DNA of 64,000 bases from Streptomyces pilosus (GTDB lineage Bacteria; Actinomycetota; Actinomycetes; Streptomycetales; Streptomycetaceae). This document shows, one piece after another, positions 17,429-26,088 of the stretch (position 1 is the first letter of the stretch; each line of letters opens with the position of its first letter). Below the pieces are notes generated by a model. That model was not told the origin of the DNA and ran no database searches. It saw only the letters and a list, made by a program, of their open reading frames with translations. The position numbers were made by a program, and so were the translations under genes. The stretch is from assembly GCF_014649835.1 (NCBI RefSeq), contig NZ_BMTU01000004.1:372001-436000 (forward strand), written 5' to 3'.

Positions 17429-18492
17429 CAGCGGCCCTTGGCGAGGTCGCGCAGCAGTGTCTCGATCAGTCTCCGGCCCTCCCCGTCGGTCCGGAAGCCG
17501 TCGACCGTGGTCAGCCGTGCCGCGTTCAGCAGCTGGTCGAGCGAGTGCGTGCCTCCCTCCCGCACCTTGTGCAGGAACACGTCGACCATGGCCTCCGCGT
17601 CCGGCGGCAGACTCCCCAGGTGCCCCGACACGATGGCCAGGAGCTGCTCGCGCGTGGGGGCCTGCATCTCCAGCGGCAGACACCGCCTGCGGAAGGCGGC
17701 CGGGAACTCGCGCTCGCCGTTGCTGGTGATCAGCACCACGGGGAACTCACGGCACTCCACCCGCCCCGCGTCCACCCGTGCCGAGCGGCCGGGGTCGTCG
17801 GTGTGCACCCGGGCCGAACCGGCCGGGTCACGCACCAGTTCGGGGACGTCGTAGCTGCCGTTCTCCAGGACGTGGAGGAGGTCGTTGGGCAGGTCGATGT
17901 CGCTCTTGTCCAGCTCGTCGACGAGGAGGACCCGGGGGCGCTCGTACGGGAGGAGCGCCGTGCCCAGCGGCCCGAGGGTGACGAAGTCCCCCAGGGCCGG
18001 CGGACGCCGGTCCTCGTCCCGGCCGGCGGCGGGCGTCCGTTCCGCCGGGGTGCGCTGCTCCACGGCCTGCCACGCCGCGATGGCCTGGGCCCGTCCGATG
18101 GCGTCGTAGGCGTACAGGCCGTCGCGCAGCGCCGTGCGGCTGACGATGTTCCACTGCAGGACCCTGCCCAGTCCGAGTTCCCGGGAGAGCAGGTAGGCGA
18201 GGGTGGACTTGCCGATGCCGGGCGATCCGGTGATCAGCAGGGGGCGGCGCAGCAGCAGGGCGGCGTTGACCGTGTCGATCTGTTCCGGGCCGAGCTGCGG
18301 GACGTGGTCGCCGGGTCCCAGCCGGCGCAGCGCGGCCTCGGGGTCGTCGGGCGGCGCGGGCTGGAGCAGGGTGCCGCCGAACCGCCGCCAGGGCGGGGGC
18401 TCGGGCAGCCGGGGCGGCGGCCCGCCCGGGGCGCGGCCCGTCGCCCGGAACACGCGCCAGTCGGTGCCGTCGGTGGCTTCCGGCCCGCTCAT
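17428..18492 (-). CDS. MoxR-type AAA+ ATPase of VMAP system
   Basis: A 354-residue AAA+ ATPase. Walker A is ITGSPGIGKSTLAYLL near residue 92, Walker B is LLVDELDKSDIDLPNDLL near 185, and sensor 1 is LITSNGEREFPAAFRRRCL near 250, the usual MoxR arrangement. MoxR ATPases act as chaperone-like remodelers for vWA proteins. Here the start overlaps the stop of the VMAP-like gene (TGATG) and its own stop overlaps the start of the vWA/NB-ARC gene in the same way, so the three proteins are made in a tightly coupled set. The first 60 residues are Pro/Arg-rich and probably disordered. Confidence 0.88.
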   Translation of the reverse strand: MSGPEATDGTDWRVFRATGRAPGGPPPRLPEPPPWRRFGGTLLQPAPPDDPEAALRRLGPGDHVPQLGPEQIDTVNAALLLRRPLLITGSPGIGKSTLAYLLSRELGLGRVLQWNIVSRTALRDGLYAYDAIGRAQAIAAWQAVEQRTPAERTPAAGRDEDRRPPALGDFVTLGPLGTALLPYERPRVLLVDELDKSDIDLPNDLLHVLENGSYDVPELVRDPAGSARVHTDDPGRSARVDAGRVECREFPVVLITSNGEREFPAAFRRRCLPLEMQAPTREQLLAIVSGHLGSLPPDAEAMVDVFLHKVREGGTHSLDQLLNAARLTTVDGFRTDGEGRRLIETLLRDLAKGR

Positions 18493-20033
18493 CACCAGGT
18501 CTCCTCGCTGTCGTGGTCGTCGAAGCCGTAGTCGGCGGCGGTCTGGATGTCGACCAGCCGGTGGGGGTCGTCCCAGAGGAAGGCGATGTGCCGCCCCAGG
18601 AGCAGGGGTCCGGCCACGTCGAGGCCGGCCGTGCGCCGCAGCCGGTGGATGGCGACCGGTATCTGGGTGGGCGTGGGCACGGCGGAGAACACCGCGGTCA
18701 CCACTTCGCGGCGCTCCTCGCTGAACTCGCCGCGGCGGTCCCAGACGGCGAGCCCGATGCCCTCGGCGATGGCGGCCTTCACCGCGTCGGTCGCCGCGCC
18801 CCCGTCCGGGGCGTCGAGCACCGCGGCGGTGCGGCTGGGTTCCGAGGCCAGCCGCGCCTGCCAGGCGTCCGCTCCGGTACGGTCCGCCGTGCGCCAGCCG
18901 TGGACCGCGACCCCCCGGGTGCGCAGCGTCTCCCACCGCTCCAGCCACTGCGCCCTGACCATCAGGTCGTCGGCCCGCATCCGTTCCAGGCTGCGCAGGT
19001 GGACGCCGTACTTCAGTCCGAGGGGCTGGGGCCTGCCGTCCGCCGATCGGACGGTGAGCCCGGCCATGTCGTGGTTGAGCAGGTCGTAGGGGAGCACGAA
19101 CTCCACGTAGGGCGGCGGCTGTCCGGCTGTCGGGGGGACCGGGGGATGCGCCGTGGGCGACAGCCGTACGACCTGCCGCAGGGCGCGCTCGACGGCCCGG
19201 CCGAGGCGGTGCAGACTCGTCGTCTCCGGTTCGGCGGCCCGTGGCTGCCAGCGGCCGGGGACGGTGTTCAGCCACGGACGCACGACGATGTCGTCCGAAC
19301 CGTCGCGGGCCGGCTCCACGGCCACCACCAGACAGCGCGGGATCGCCGGGTCCACCGTGCTCGCGGCGGCCCGCTCGGCCCGCCGGTGCTCCAGCGCGGT
19401 CAGCAGACCGGCCCGCCGGGCCCAGCCGGTCACCCAGGCGGACAGGGCGAGCCGCCGGTCAGGGGACGAGGTCAGCTCCGCGGCGAGGTCGATCAGGAGG
19501 ACCGCGGGCGGCAGGCCGTCCGGCTGTGCGTTCAGCTCCGTGGCGTAGGTGAGGAGCTGGGCCGGTGACAGGCCGGGCGGCGGGTCGAGGTGCAGGTCGC
19601 CGGCCAGCGCGTCGCGCAGCGCCCCGGCCGGGAGCGTGCCCCGCACGGTGCGCAGCAGCGCGGAGGCGGTGTCCAGGTCCTGCTGGTCGAGGGGGCCCGG
19701 CAGCACGTCGGACTGCGGGTCGCCGGGACCGATCAGTTCCTCGAACACGCTCGCGGCGGCGACCCCTTCGAAGACGCGCACGACGTCGACGAGCACCCGC
19801 TCCCCCGCCTGCACGCTCAACGCCGCGCGCACCAGGGCCACGGCGTCCTCCCGCAGTTTGGTGCCGCGCAGGTCCACGTGCCGGTTGAGCTCCTCGCCCA
19901 GCATTCCGGCGAAGTACGTGCGCCCGGCCTGGTCCTCGAGGCAACTCAGCCCGCAGAGTGCCTCGGTCAGACGGAACAGCAGATCCCTGGCCGGCGCGCG
20001 TCCCGTCCCGCCTGATTCCGACGCTGTCTCCAC
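18492..20033 (-). CDS. VMAP-like protein with N-terminal effector-associated domain
   Basis: A 513-residue protein. Residues about 15-105 look like an effector-associated domain of EAD2 type: an all-helical unit with DLLFRLTEALCGLSCLED and LVDVVRVFEGVAAASVFEEL. Residues about 280-500 resemble the VMAP C-terminal domain, with EFVLPYDLLNHDM, a GLAVWDRRG strand and FLWDDPHRLVD. VMAP proteins are adaptors in vWA-MoxR-based conflict systems, and effector-associated domains recruit separately encoded effectors by like-with-like contact; both statements are family knowledge. I chose GTG 20033, which follows GGGGGAAGG. It heads the five-gene operon. The domain names are by eye and the middle third is unassigned. 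Confidence 0.7.
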   Translation of the reverse strand: METASESGGTGRAPARDLLFRLTEALCGLSCLEDQAGRTYFAGMLGEELNRHVDLRGTKLREDAVALVRAALSVQAGERVLVDVVRVFEGVAAASVFEELIGPGDPQSDVLPGPLDQQDLDTASALLRTVRGTLPAGALRDALAGDLHLDPPPGLSPAQLLTYATELNAQPDGLPPAVLLIDLAAELTSSPDRRLALSAWVTGWARRAGLLTALEHRRAERAAASTVDPAIPRCLVVAVEPARDGSDDIVVRPWLNTVPGRWQPRAAEPETTSLHRLGRAVERALRQVVRLSPTAHPPVPPTAGQPPPYVEFVLPYDLLNHDMAGLTVRSADGRPQPLGLKYGVHLRSLERMRADDLMVRAQWLERWETLRTRGVAVHGWRTADRTGADAWQARLASEPSRTAAVLDAPDGGAATDAVKAAIAEGIGLAVWDRRGEFSEERREVVTAVFSAVPTPTQIPVAIHRLRRTAGLDVAGPLLLGRHIAFLWDDPHRLVDIQTAADYGFDDHDSEETW

Positions 20034-20138
20034 CGACCTTCCCCCGTGAGCCGGTTCACCTGACGGACCAGCGAAGCTAGCACGCGAACTGCCGTGAACC
20101 AAGGGACCTCGACCCACCCGGCCCCGGTCCCGGCGGGC

Positions 20139-20169
20139 ACCGGGCGGCCCTTCGCGGGCCGGGCCCGGT
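20139..20169. terminator. strong hairpin after Pnkp gene
   Basis: The 150-base gap between Pnkp and the VMAP gene contains arms ACCGGG-CGGCCC and GGGCCG-GG-CCCGGT around a TTCGC loop: twelve pairs with one two-base bulge. It lies 15 bases past the Pnkp stop and probably ends the RNA-repair transcript, so the conflict operon would have its own promoter. Confidence 0.55.
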
Positions 20170-20183
20170 ACCTCGCCCGCCGG

Positions 20184-22751
20184 TCACAGCCTGGGGTCGA
20201 CCGGTTCCGACTCCAGGGCCAGGACGGCGAAGACCGGCTCGTGGACGCGCCACAGCGGTTCGCCCTCGGCCAGGCGGTCCAGTGCCTCCAGGCCGAGCGC
20301 GTACTCGCGGATCGCGAGGGAGCGCTTGTGGTTGAGGAAGCGGCCGCGCAGCCGGGCCAGGTTCTCCGGGCGGGTGTATTCGGGGCCGTAGATGATGCGC
20401 AGGTACTCGCGGCCCCGGCACTTGATGCCGGGCTGCACCAGGCGGCCCGAGGCGTCGCGGACCAGCGCGTCGACCGGCTTGACGACCATGCCCTCGCCGC
20501 CGCGTCCGGTCATCTCCAGCCACCAGTCGACGCCGGCCCGCACCGACTCGGGATCGGTGGTGTCGACGTGGAGGCGGCGGGTGGTGCGGAGCAGTCCGGT
20601 GGCGTCGTGCTCGGTCATGCGGTCGATGAGGGCGAGCTGCCGGTCGTGCGGCAGGGCGGCCAGGCTGCGGCCCTGGACGGCGAGGAGCTGGAAGGGCGCC
20701 AGGCGCACCCCGTCCAGACCGTCGGTGGTCCAGCAGTAACGGCGGTAGGCGTCGGTGAACGCCGCGGCGGAGGCCGCGCGTTCGCGCTGCCGGTCCAGCA
20801 GGTCCCCTACCTCCACCCCGCGGGCCGCCGCGCTCTCCAGGGCGGTCAGGGCGCCCGGGAAGACCGCGCCGGAGGCGGCGCCGACCGCGGCGTACTGCGA
20901 GCGGAGCAGGCCGGACGCCTTGAGGGACCACGGCATCAGCTCGGCGTCCAGCAGCAGCCAGTCGGTGTCGAGTTCTTCCCACAGACCGGCCTCGGTGACG
21001 GCGGTGCGCAGCCGGGCGAGGATCTCCTCCGTGACGGACGCGTCGTCGAAGAAGGGCCGGCCGGTACGGGTGTAGAGGGAGCCGGTCTCGCCGCCGGCGA
21101 CGCCGAAGCGCCGGGCGGCGACGTCGGCGTCGCGGCAGACCAGGGCGACCGCGCGCGAGCCCATGTGCTTCTCCTCGCACACGACGCGGGTGACGCCGTC
21201 CCGCTCGTACTGGGCGAAGGCCTCCACCGGGTGTTCGAGGTAACCGTCGAGGTGCGAGGTGGCGGTGGGTGCCATCGTCGGCGGGAGGTACGGCAGCAGC
21301 CGCGGGTCGATCGCGAAGCGGCTCATCACCTCCAGGGCGGCCGCCGCGTTCTCCTCGCGGACGGACACCCGGCCGGTGTGCCGGGTCTCGACGACACGGC
21401 GGCCGTGCACGTCCGCCAGGTCCAGGGGGCGTCCCTCGTGGCCGCCGGGGGCCTCGGTGCGCAGCGGGCGGGCCGGCTCGTACCAGACCCGCTCGGCGGG
21501 TACGTCGACCAGTTCACGCTCCGGCCAGCGCAGGGCGGTGAGCTTGCCGCCGAAGACCGCGCCGGTGTCCAGGCAGATGGTGTTGTTGAGCCAGGTCGCC
21601 TCGGGGACGGGGGTGTGGCCGTAGACGACGGCGGCCCGGCCGCGGTAGTCCTCGGCCCACGGGTAGCGCACGGGCAGGCCGAACTCGTCGGTCTCGCCGG
21701 TGGTGTCGCCGTACAGGGCGTGGCTGCGGACCCGGCCGGAGGTGCGGCCGTGGTACTTCTCCGGCAGTCCGGCGTGGCAGACCACGAGCCTGCCCCCGTC
21801 GAGGACGTAGTGGCTGACCAGGCCGTCGATGAACTGCCGTACCTCGGCGCGGAACTCCTCGCTCTCCGCGTCCATCTGGGCGACGGTCTCGGCGAGTCCG
21901 TGGGTGTGCTGGACGTTCCGGCCCTTGAGGTGGCGGCCGAACTTGTTCTCGTGGTTCCCGGGCACGCAGAGGGCGTTGCCCGACTTCACCATGGTCATCA
22001 CGCGGCGCAGCACGGCGGGGCTGTCGGGGCCGCGGTCGACGAGGTCGCCGACGAAGACGGCGGTGCGGCCCTCGGGGTGGACGCCGTCGGCGTACCCCAG
22101 CTTGCCGAGCAGCGCCTCCAGTTCGGCGGAGCAGCCGTGGACGTCGCCGATGATGTCGAAGGGCCCGGTGAGGTGGGTGAGGTCGTTGTACCGCTTCTCG
22201 GTGACGACGACGGCCCGCTCGACCTCCTCCACGCCGCGCAGCACGTGCACCTTGCGGAAGCCCTCGCGCTCCAGGTGGCGCAGGGAGCGGCGCAGTTCGC
22301 GGGTGTGCCGCTGGATGACCCGGCGCGGCATGTCGGCGCGGTCGGTGCGGGCCGCGTTGCGTTCGGCGCACACCTGCTCGGGCACGTCGAGGACGATGGC
22401 GATGGGCAGCACGTCGTGCCGCTTGGCCAGGTCGACGAGCTGCCGCCGGGCGTCCTGCTGGACGCTGGTGGCGTCGACGACGGTGCGGCGGCCGGCGGCG
22501 AGGCGCTTGCCGGCGATGTAGTGCAGCACGTCGAAGGCGTCGCGGGAGGCGCTCTGGTCGTTCTCGTCGTCGGCGACCAGGCCGCGGCAGAAGTCGGAGG
22601 AGATGACCTCGGTCGGCTTGAAGTGCCGCCGGGCGAAGGTGGACTTGCCGGAGCCGGAGGCGCCGATCAGCACGACGAGGGAGAGGTCGGTGACGGGCAG
22701 GGCGCGAGCGCCCTCGGTGGCGTCGGCGGTGGTGGTGTCGGTGGTGGTCAT
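20184..22751 (-). CDS. pnkp: polynucleotide kinase-phosphatase-adenylyltransferase of bacterial RNA repair (Pnkp)
   Basis: An 855-residue trifunctional RNA-end-healing enzyme. The 5'-OH kinase has the P-loop GASGSGKSTF at about residues 30-39. The binuclear metallophosphatase follows, with DIIGDVHGC near 197, VFVGDLVDRGPDS and CVPGNHE. The C-terminal ligase-like adenylyltransferase carries its nucleotidyl Lys in EEKHMGSRAV near residue 527. This is the architecture of Clostridium thermocellum Pnkp, which needs Hen1 to complete RNA ligation. Its ATG overlaps the Hen1 stop (ATGA), so the pair is translationally coupled. The role is repair of RNA, especially tRNA, broken by ribotoxins, with 2'-O-methylation by Hen1 protecting the repaired site. 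Confidence 0.95.
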   Translation of the reverse strand: MTTTDTTTADATEGARALPVTDLSLVVLIGASGSGKSTFARRHFKPTEVISSDFCRGLVADDENDQSASRDAFDVLHYIAGKRLAAGRRTVVDATSVQQDARRQLVDLAKRHDVLPIAIVLDVPEQVCAERNAARTDRADMPRRVIQRHTRELRRSLRHLEREGFRKVHVLRGVEEVERAVVVTEKRYNDLTHLTGPFDIIGDVHGCSAELEALLGKLGYADGVHPEGRTAVFVGDLVDRGPDSPAVLRRVMTMVKSGNALCVPGNHENKFGRHLKGRNVQHTHGLAETVAQMDAESEEFRAEVRQFIDGLVSHYVLDGGRLVVCHAGLPEKYHGRTSGRVRSHALYGDTTGETDEFGLPVRYPWAEDYRGRAAVVYGHTPVPEATWLNNTICLDTGAVFGGKLTALRWPERELVDVPAERVWYEPARPLRTEAPGGHEGRPLDLADVHGRRVVETRHTGRVSVREENAAAALEVMSRFAIDPRLLPYLPPTMAPTATSHLDGYLEHPVEAFAQYERDGVTRVVCEEKHMGSRAVALVCRDADVAARRFGVAGGETGSLYTRTGRPFFDDASVTEEILARLRTAVTEAGLWEELDTDWLLLDAELMPWSLKASGLLRSQYAAVGAASGAVFPGALTALESAAARGVEVGDLLDRQRERAASAAAFTDAYRRYCWTTDGLDGVRLAPFQLLAVQGRSLAALPHDRQLALIDRMTEHDATGLLRTTRRLHVDTTDPESVRAGVDWWLEMTGRGGEGMVVKPVDALVRDASGRLVQPGIKCRGREYLRIIYGPEYTRPENLARLRGRFLNHKRSLAIREYALGLEALDRLAEGEPLWRVHEPVFAVLALESEPVDPRL

Positions 22752-24211
22752 GCGGCCTTCTCCTCCTTCGCGGACCCGGTGCGGAACACGGCCATCTGGG
22801 TGGGCGGACCGACCTCGGGGTCGTCCGGTCCCACGGGCACGAACTCCACGGTGTAGCCGTGCCGTTCGGCGACCTTCCGCGCCCAGGCCCGGAACTCGGC
22901 GCGGGTCCACTCGAAGCGGTGGTCACCGTGCCGGACGTGGCCGGCCGGGAGGCTCTCCCAGCGCACGTTGTACTCGACGTTCGGGGTGGTCACGAGAACC
23001 GTGCCGGGGCGCGCGGCGCCGAACACGGCGTACTCCAGGGCGGGCAGCCTGGGCGGGTCGAGGTGCTCGATCACCTCGCTGAGCACGGCGGCGTCGTAGC
23101 CCTTGAGCCTCTTGTCGGTGTAGGCGAGGGAGCCCTGGAAGAGGCTGACGCGCGCGGACTGCCGCTCCCCCATGCGGTCCAGTCTCAGCCGCCGGGAGGC
23201 GATGGTGAGGGCCCGCACCGACACGTCCACGCCGGCGATCTCGGTGAACGAGGGGTCCTTCAGCAGCTGCTGCACCAGCTGGCCCTGTCCGCAGCCGAGG
23301 TCCAGCACCCGGGCGGCGCCGCAGGAGCGGAGCGCGGTGAGGATCGCCTCGCGGCGCTGCACGGCGAGCGGGGTCGGCCGCTCCTCCTGCTCGGTCTCCG
23401 CCCCGACGGCGTTGTCGATGGCCTCGACGTCGCTGTCGTCCGCCTCCGCCAGCCGGACCAGTTCCAGGCGCTCCCTGGCCTGCCGGGTCAGTGACCAGCG
23501 GCGGGAGAGGTAGCGGCTGGTGATCAGCTGCTGTTCCGGGTGTCCGGGGAGCCAGCCCTCGCCGGCCCGCAGCAGCTTGTCGACCTCGTCGGAGGCGACC
23601 CAGTAGTGCTTGGCGTCGTCGAGGACGGGGAGCAGGACGTAGAGGTGGCGCAGGGCCTCGGCGAGGGTCAGCGTGTCCGCCTCCAGGCGCAAACTCACGT
23701 AGCGCGAGTCGCCCCACTGCGGGAACTCGGTGTCCAGCGGCACGGGTTCGGCGGTGACCGTCCAGCCGAGCGGTGCGAAGAGCCGGCCGACGAGCCCGGG
23801 TCCGCCGCGCGCGGGCAGCGCGGGGATCTCGACGCGCAGCGGGCGCGGCTGCGCCGGGAGGTGCGGGCGGGCGTTGCAGACGCCGCGCATGGCGCTGGAG
23901 AAGACGCCGCTCAGCGCGACGGCGAGGAGCGAGGAGGCCGCGTAGGGGCGGTCGTTGACGTACTGCGCGAGGGCGGCGTCGGGTGCGCCGCCGCGGCCCT
24001 TGCCCTTGCCGCGCCGGACCAGTGCCACCGCGTCCACCTCCAGCAGCAGTGCCGCCGTGCAGCGCTCGGCGTCGGCCTCGGGGTAGAGGACGTGTGCCGT
24101 GCCGTAGGAGGTGGAGAACGCCTGCGCCTTCTCGGGATGCTTGTGCAGCAGGAAACCGAGGTCGGTCGCCGGGCTCTCGGCGGAGCCGGTGGTACTGATC
24201 GTCAGGAACAC
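22748..24211 (-). CDS. hen1: 3'-terminal RNA ribose 2'-O-methyltransferase Hen1
   Basis: A 487-residue bacterial Hen1. The N-terminal half (about 1-240) is the Pnkp-activating region typical of the bacterial form. The C-terminal half is a SAM-dependent methyltransferase with VLDLGCGQGQL near residue 300, the metal-binding EVIEHLDPPRL segment and GDHRFEWTRAEF, which supplies the last His. The GTG at 24211 begins the conserved VFLTISTTG start; no better start lies upstream. It is first in the two-gene RNA repair operon and overlaps Pnkp by four bases. Confidence 0.95.
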   Translation of the reverse strand: MFLTISTTGSAESPATDLGFLLHKHPEKAQAFSTSYGTAHVLYPEADAERCTAALLLEVDAVALVRRGKGKGRGGAPDAALAQYVNDRPYAASSLLAVALSGVFSSAMRGVCNARPHLPAQPRPLRVEIPALPARGGPGLVGRLFAPLGWTVTAEPVPLDTEFPQWGDSRYVSLRLEADTLTLAEALRHLYVLLPVLDDAKHYWVASDEVDKLLRAGEGWLPGHPEQQLITSRYLSRRWSLTRQARERLELVRLAEADDSDVEAIDNAVGAETEQEERPTPLAVQRREAILTALRSCGAARVLDLGCGQGQLVQQLLKDPSFTEIAGVDVSVRALTIASRRLRLDRMGERQSARVSLFQGSLAYTDKRLKGYDAAVLSEVIEHLDPPRLPALEYAVFGAARPGTVLVTTPNVEYNVRWESLPAGHVRHGDHRFEWTRAEFRAWARKVAERHGYTVEFVPVGPDDPEVGPPTQMAVFRTGSAKEEKAA

Positions 24212-24327
24212 GGTGGTTACACCTCGAACACCTTCTGAACTGCGGATACGCGCCGGGATTCCGGCGCGTGCGCTCAACGTACAGGGAAGGTGTCGCGAGG
24301 TCGCACGGAATTTCGAGCCCGGTCGCG

Positions 24328-24357
24328 CGGGTCCGCCGCCGGGCGGGGGCGGACCCG
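24328..24357. terminator. hairpin after LLM oxidoreductase gene
   Basis: A perfect ten-base inverted repeat, CGGGTCCGCC / GGCGGACCCG with a ten-base loop, lies 17 bases past the stop of the LLM oxidoreductase gene on the minus strand. Confidence 0.6.
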
Positions 24358-24374
24358 TTCGCCGGGCGGGGGCG

Positions 24375-25298
24375 TTACGACAGCTGGGAGCCCACCTGGG
24401 TGGAGATCAGTTCCAGGTGGTCGAGGTCGGACAGGTCGAGGACCTGGAGGTAGATGCGCCGGGAGCCGGTCCCGGCGTAGCGGCCGATCTTGTCGACGAC
24501 CTCGGCCGGGGAGCCCGCCAGGCCGTTGGCCTTGAGTTCGCCGACCTCGCGGCCGATGGCGGCGGCGCGGCGGGCGACCTCCCGGTCGTCCTTGCCGACG
24601 CAGACGACGAGGGCGTTGGAGTAGACGAGGTCGTCCGGGTCGCGGCCGGCCTCCCGGGCGGCGTCACGGACCCGGCCGAACTGGCGGGCGGTGTCCTCCA
24701 CGGAGGCGAAGGGCATGTTGAACTCGTCCGCGTACCGGGCCGCCAGGCGGGGGGTGCGGGTCGCGCCGTGGCCGCCGATGAGCACCGGCACCCTGGCCTG
24801 GGCGGGCTTGGGCAGCGCGGGGGACCCGGTGAGGTCGTAGTAGGTGCCGTGGTGGTCGAAGGTCTTGCCGGGCTCGGTGGCCCACAGTCCGGTGACGATC
24901 TCCAGCTGTTCCTCGAGGCGGCCGAACTTCTCCTTCGGGAAGGGAATGCCGTACGCCTTGTGCTCCTCCTCGAACCAGCCCGCGCCCAGGCCGAGTTCGA
25001 TGCGGCCGCCGGACATCTGGTCCACCTGGGCGACCTGGATGGCGAGCACGCCGGGGAGGCGGAAGGTGCCGGCCGTCATCAGGGTGCCGAGCCGGATGCG
25101 CCTGGTCTCGCGGGCGAGTCCGGCGAGGGTGATCCAGGCGTCGGTCGGGCCGGGCAGCCCGTCGCCGGAGCCCATGCTGAGGTAGTGGTCCGAGCGGAAG
25201 AACGCGTCGAAGCCGAGGTCCTCGGTGGCCTTGGCGACGGTGAGCAAGGTGTCGTAGGTGGCCCCCTGCTGGGGCTCGGTGAAGATGCGGAGATCCAT
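24375..25298 (-). CDS. LLM-class, probably F420-dependent, oxidoreductase
   Basis: A 307-residue luciferase-like monooxygenase-fold protein. The barrel strands are clear: MDLRIFTEPQQGATYD, GFDAFFRSDHYLS, RIRLGTLMTAGTFR and RIELGLGAGWFEEEH. In actinobacteria this subfamily (the TIGR03560 type by wording) mostly uses coenzyme F420. The substrate cannot be predicted. It is a single-gene unit, with hairpins on both sides (24328 and 25352), and shows no link to its neighbours. Confidence 0.88.
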   Translation of the reverse strand: MDLRIFTEPQQGATYDTLLTVAKATEDLGFDAFFRSDHYLSMGSGDGLPGPTDAWITLAGLARETRRIRLGTLMTAGTFRLPGVLAIQVAQVDQMSGGRIELGLGAGWFEEEHKAYGIPFPKEKFGRLEEQLEIVTGLWATEPGKTFDHHGTYYDLTGSPALPKPAQARVPVLIGGHGATRTPRLAARYADEFNMPFASVEDTARQFGRVRDAAREAGRDPDDLVYSNALVVCVGKDDREVARRAAAIGREVGELKANGLAGSPAEVVDKIGRYAGTGSRRIYLQVLDLSDLDHLELISTQVGSQLS

Positions 25299-25351
25299 GT
25301 CTCCATCCTGCACGTTCCCGGCCGGGGACGGCTCCGCCGGCCCTCCGGCGC

Positions 25352-25392
25352 GCCCCGCCCCGGACCCGCGAACGGGTGGTACCGGGCGGGGC
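25352..25392. terminator. hairpin after DUF6099-like gene
   Basis: Outer arms GCCCCGCCC / GGGCGGGGC (nine pairs) enclose a second hairpin, ACCCG-CGAA-CGGGT. It lies between the stop of the DUF6099-like gene and the start of the LLM oxidoreductase gene, both leftward. Confidence 0.55.
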
Positions 25393-25417
25393 CCGGCGGG
25401 TGCGGGAGGCGGTGTGT

Positions 25418-25888
25418 TCAGCCGGCCTCCCGCACCGGCAGGGCCTCCTCGCGGTCGGCCAGCCTGCGCAGCATCTCCACGACGCGGTCGCGCGACTCGT
25501 CGGCCGCGTCGATGGCCTCCATGCACTGCCAGTACGTCGCCTCGTCGTCCACGGAGCAGGCGATGCCGACCAGGGCGATGCCGACCTCGCCGAGCAGTCC
25601 GCCCAGGCACAGCAGCGCCTGACGGGCGTCACCCAGTTCGGTCAGCTGGGCCGCGCGCAGTTCCTCCGGGGCGATCTCCGGGGCGTCCAGCACGCCGCAG
25701 CCGCGGCCCGCCAGCTCGGTCAGCCCCAGGGCCTCTCCGCGCAGTTCGGGTGGTCCGAGGACCGCGAGCCGGCTGCCCATCGCCTGTGCCAGGGCCTGCG
25801 CCTGCCACACCTCGGCCAGCATCTCCGGCACGCCGCCGCTCGCGGCCAGCGCCCTTCTGCTTGTCACGATGAGCCGCACAGCGTCCAT
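25418..25888 (-). CDS. DUF6099-like conserved actinobacterial protein
   Basis: A 156-residue helical protein of unknown function. The start MDAVRLIVTSRRALAASGG and the block LGPPELRGEALGLTELAG recall the Streptomyces family DUF6099; this recognition is from memory. It has many Ala/Leu/Glu residues, two Cys-containing segments and no signal peptide or membrane helix. I chose ATG 25888 since the family begins there; an upstream in-frame ATG exists without a ribosome binding site. It is a single-gene unit ending at a hairpin. Confidence 0.7.
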   Translation of the reverse strand: MDAVRLIVTSRRALAASGGVPEMLAEVWQAQALAQAMGSRLAVLGPPELRGEALGLTELAGRGCGVLDAPEIAPEELRAAQLTELGDARQALLCLGGLLGEVGIALVGIACSVDDEATYWQCMEAIDAADESRDRVVEMLRRLADREEALPVREAG

Positions 25889-26054
25889 GCGCTGCCCCCG
25901 TCTGTCCGACGCGCTGCCCACGCGTCCGCATCCGTCGCTCTCTCCTGTTCACTACCCAGAGTGAGGGGGCGTGAGACAAAAAGCCAGAGGAAGACCGAAA
26001 TCTGCGGACAACAATTCGATCGCGACCCGCTTTTCGTATACGGAGAGTGAAAAC

Positions 26055-26069
26055 GGAGCCGGCGGCTCC
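26055..26069 (-). terminator. intrinsic terminator after MazG-like gene
   Basis: On the minus strand GGAGCC-GCC-GGCTCC is followed by GTTTTC, a short hairpin with a T-tract, 20 bases after the stop of the pyrophosphohydrolase gene. T-tracts are unusual in this genome, so this is one of the better terminators in the window. Confidence 0.55.
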
Positions 26070-26088
26070 CTACGTGCGGGGAGCTTCC

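Noticed and set aside
13121..17683. Longer start for the FxsT-like protein and for MoxR (to 19275)
   Set aside because: The extra sequence overlaps conserved parts of the upstream genes. The TGATG overlaps at 17428 and 18492 give consistent starts.
20094..22856. 920-residue reading frame on the plus strand opposite Pnkp
   Set aside because: It is a shadow of third-position GC bias. The minus strand encodes all three Pnkp catalytic domains without breaks.
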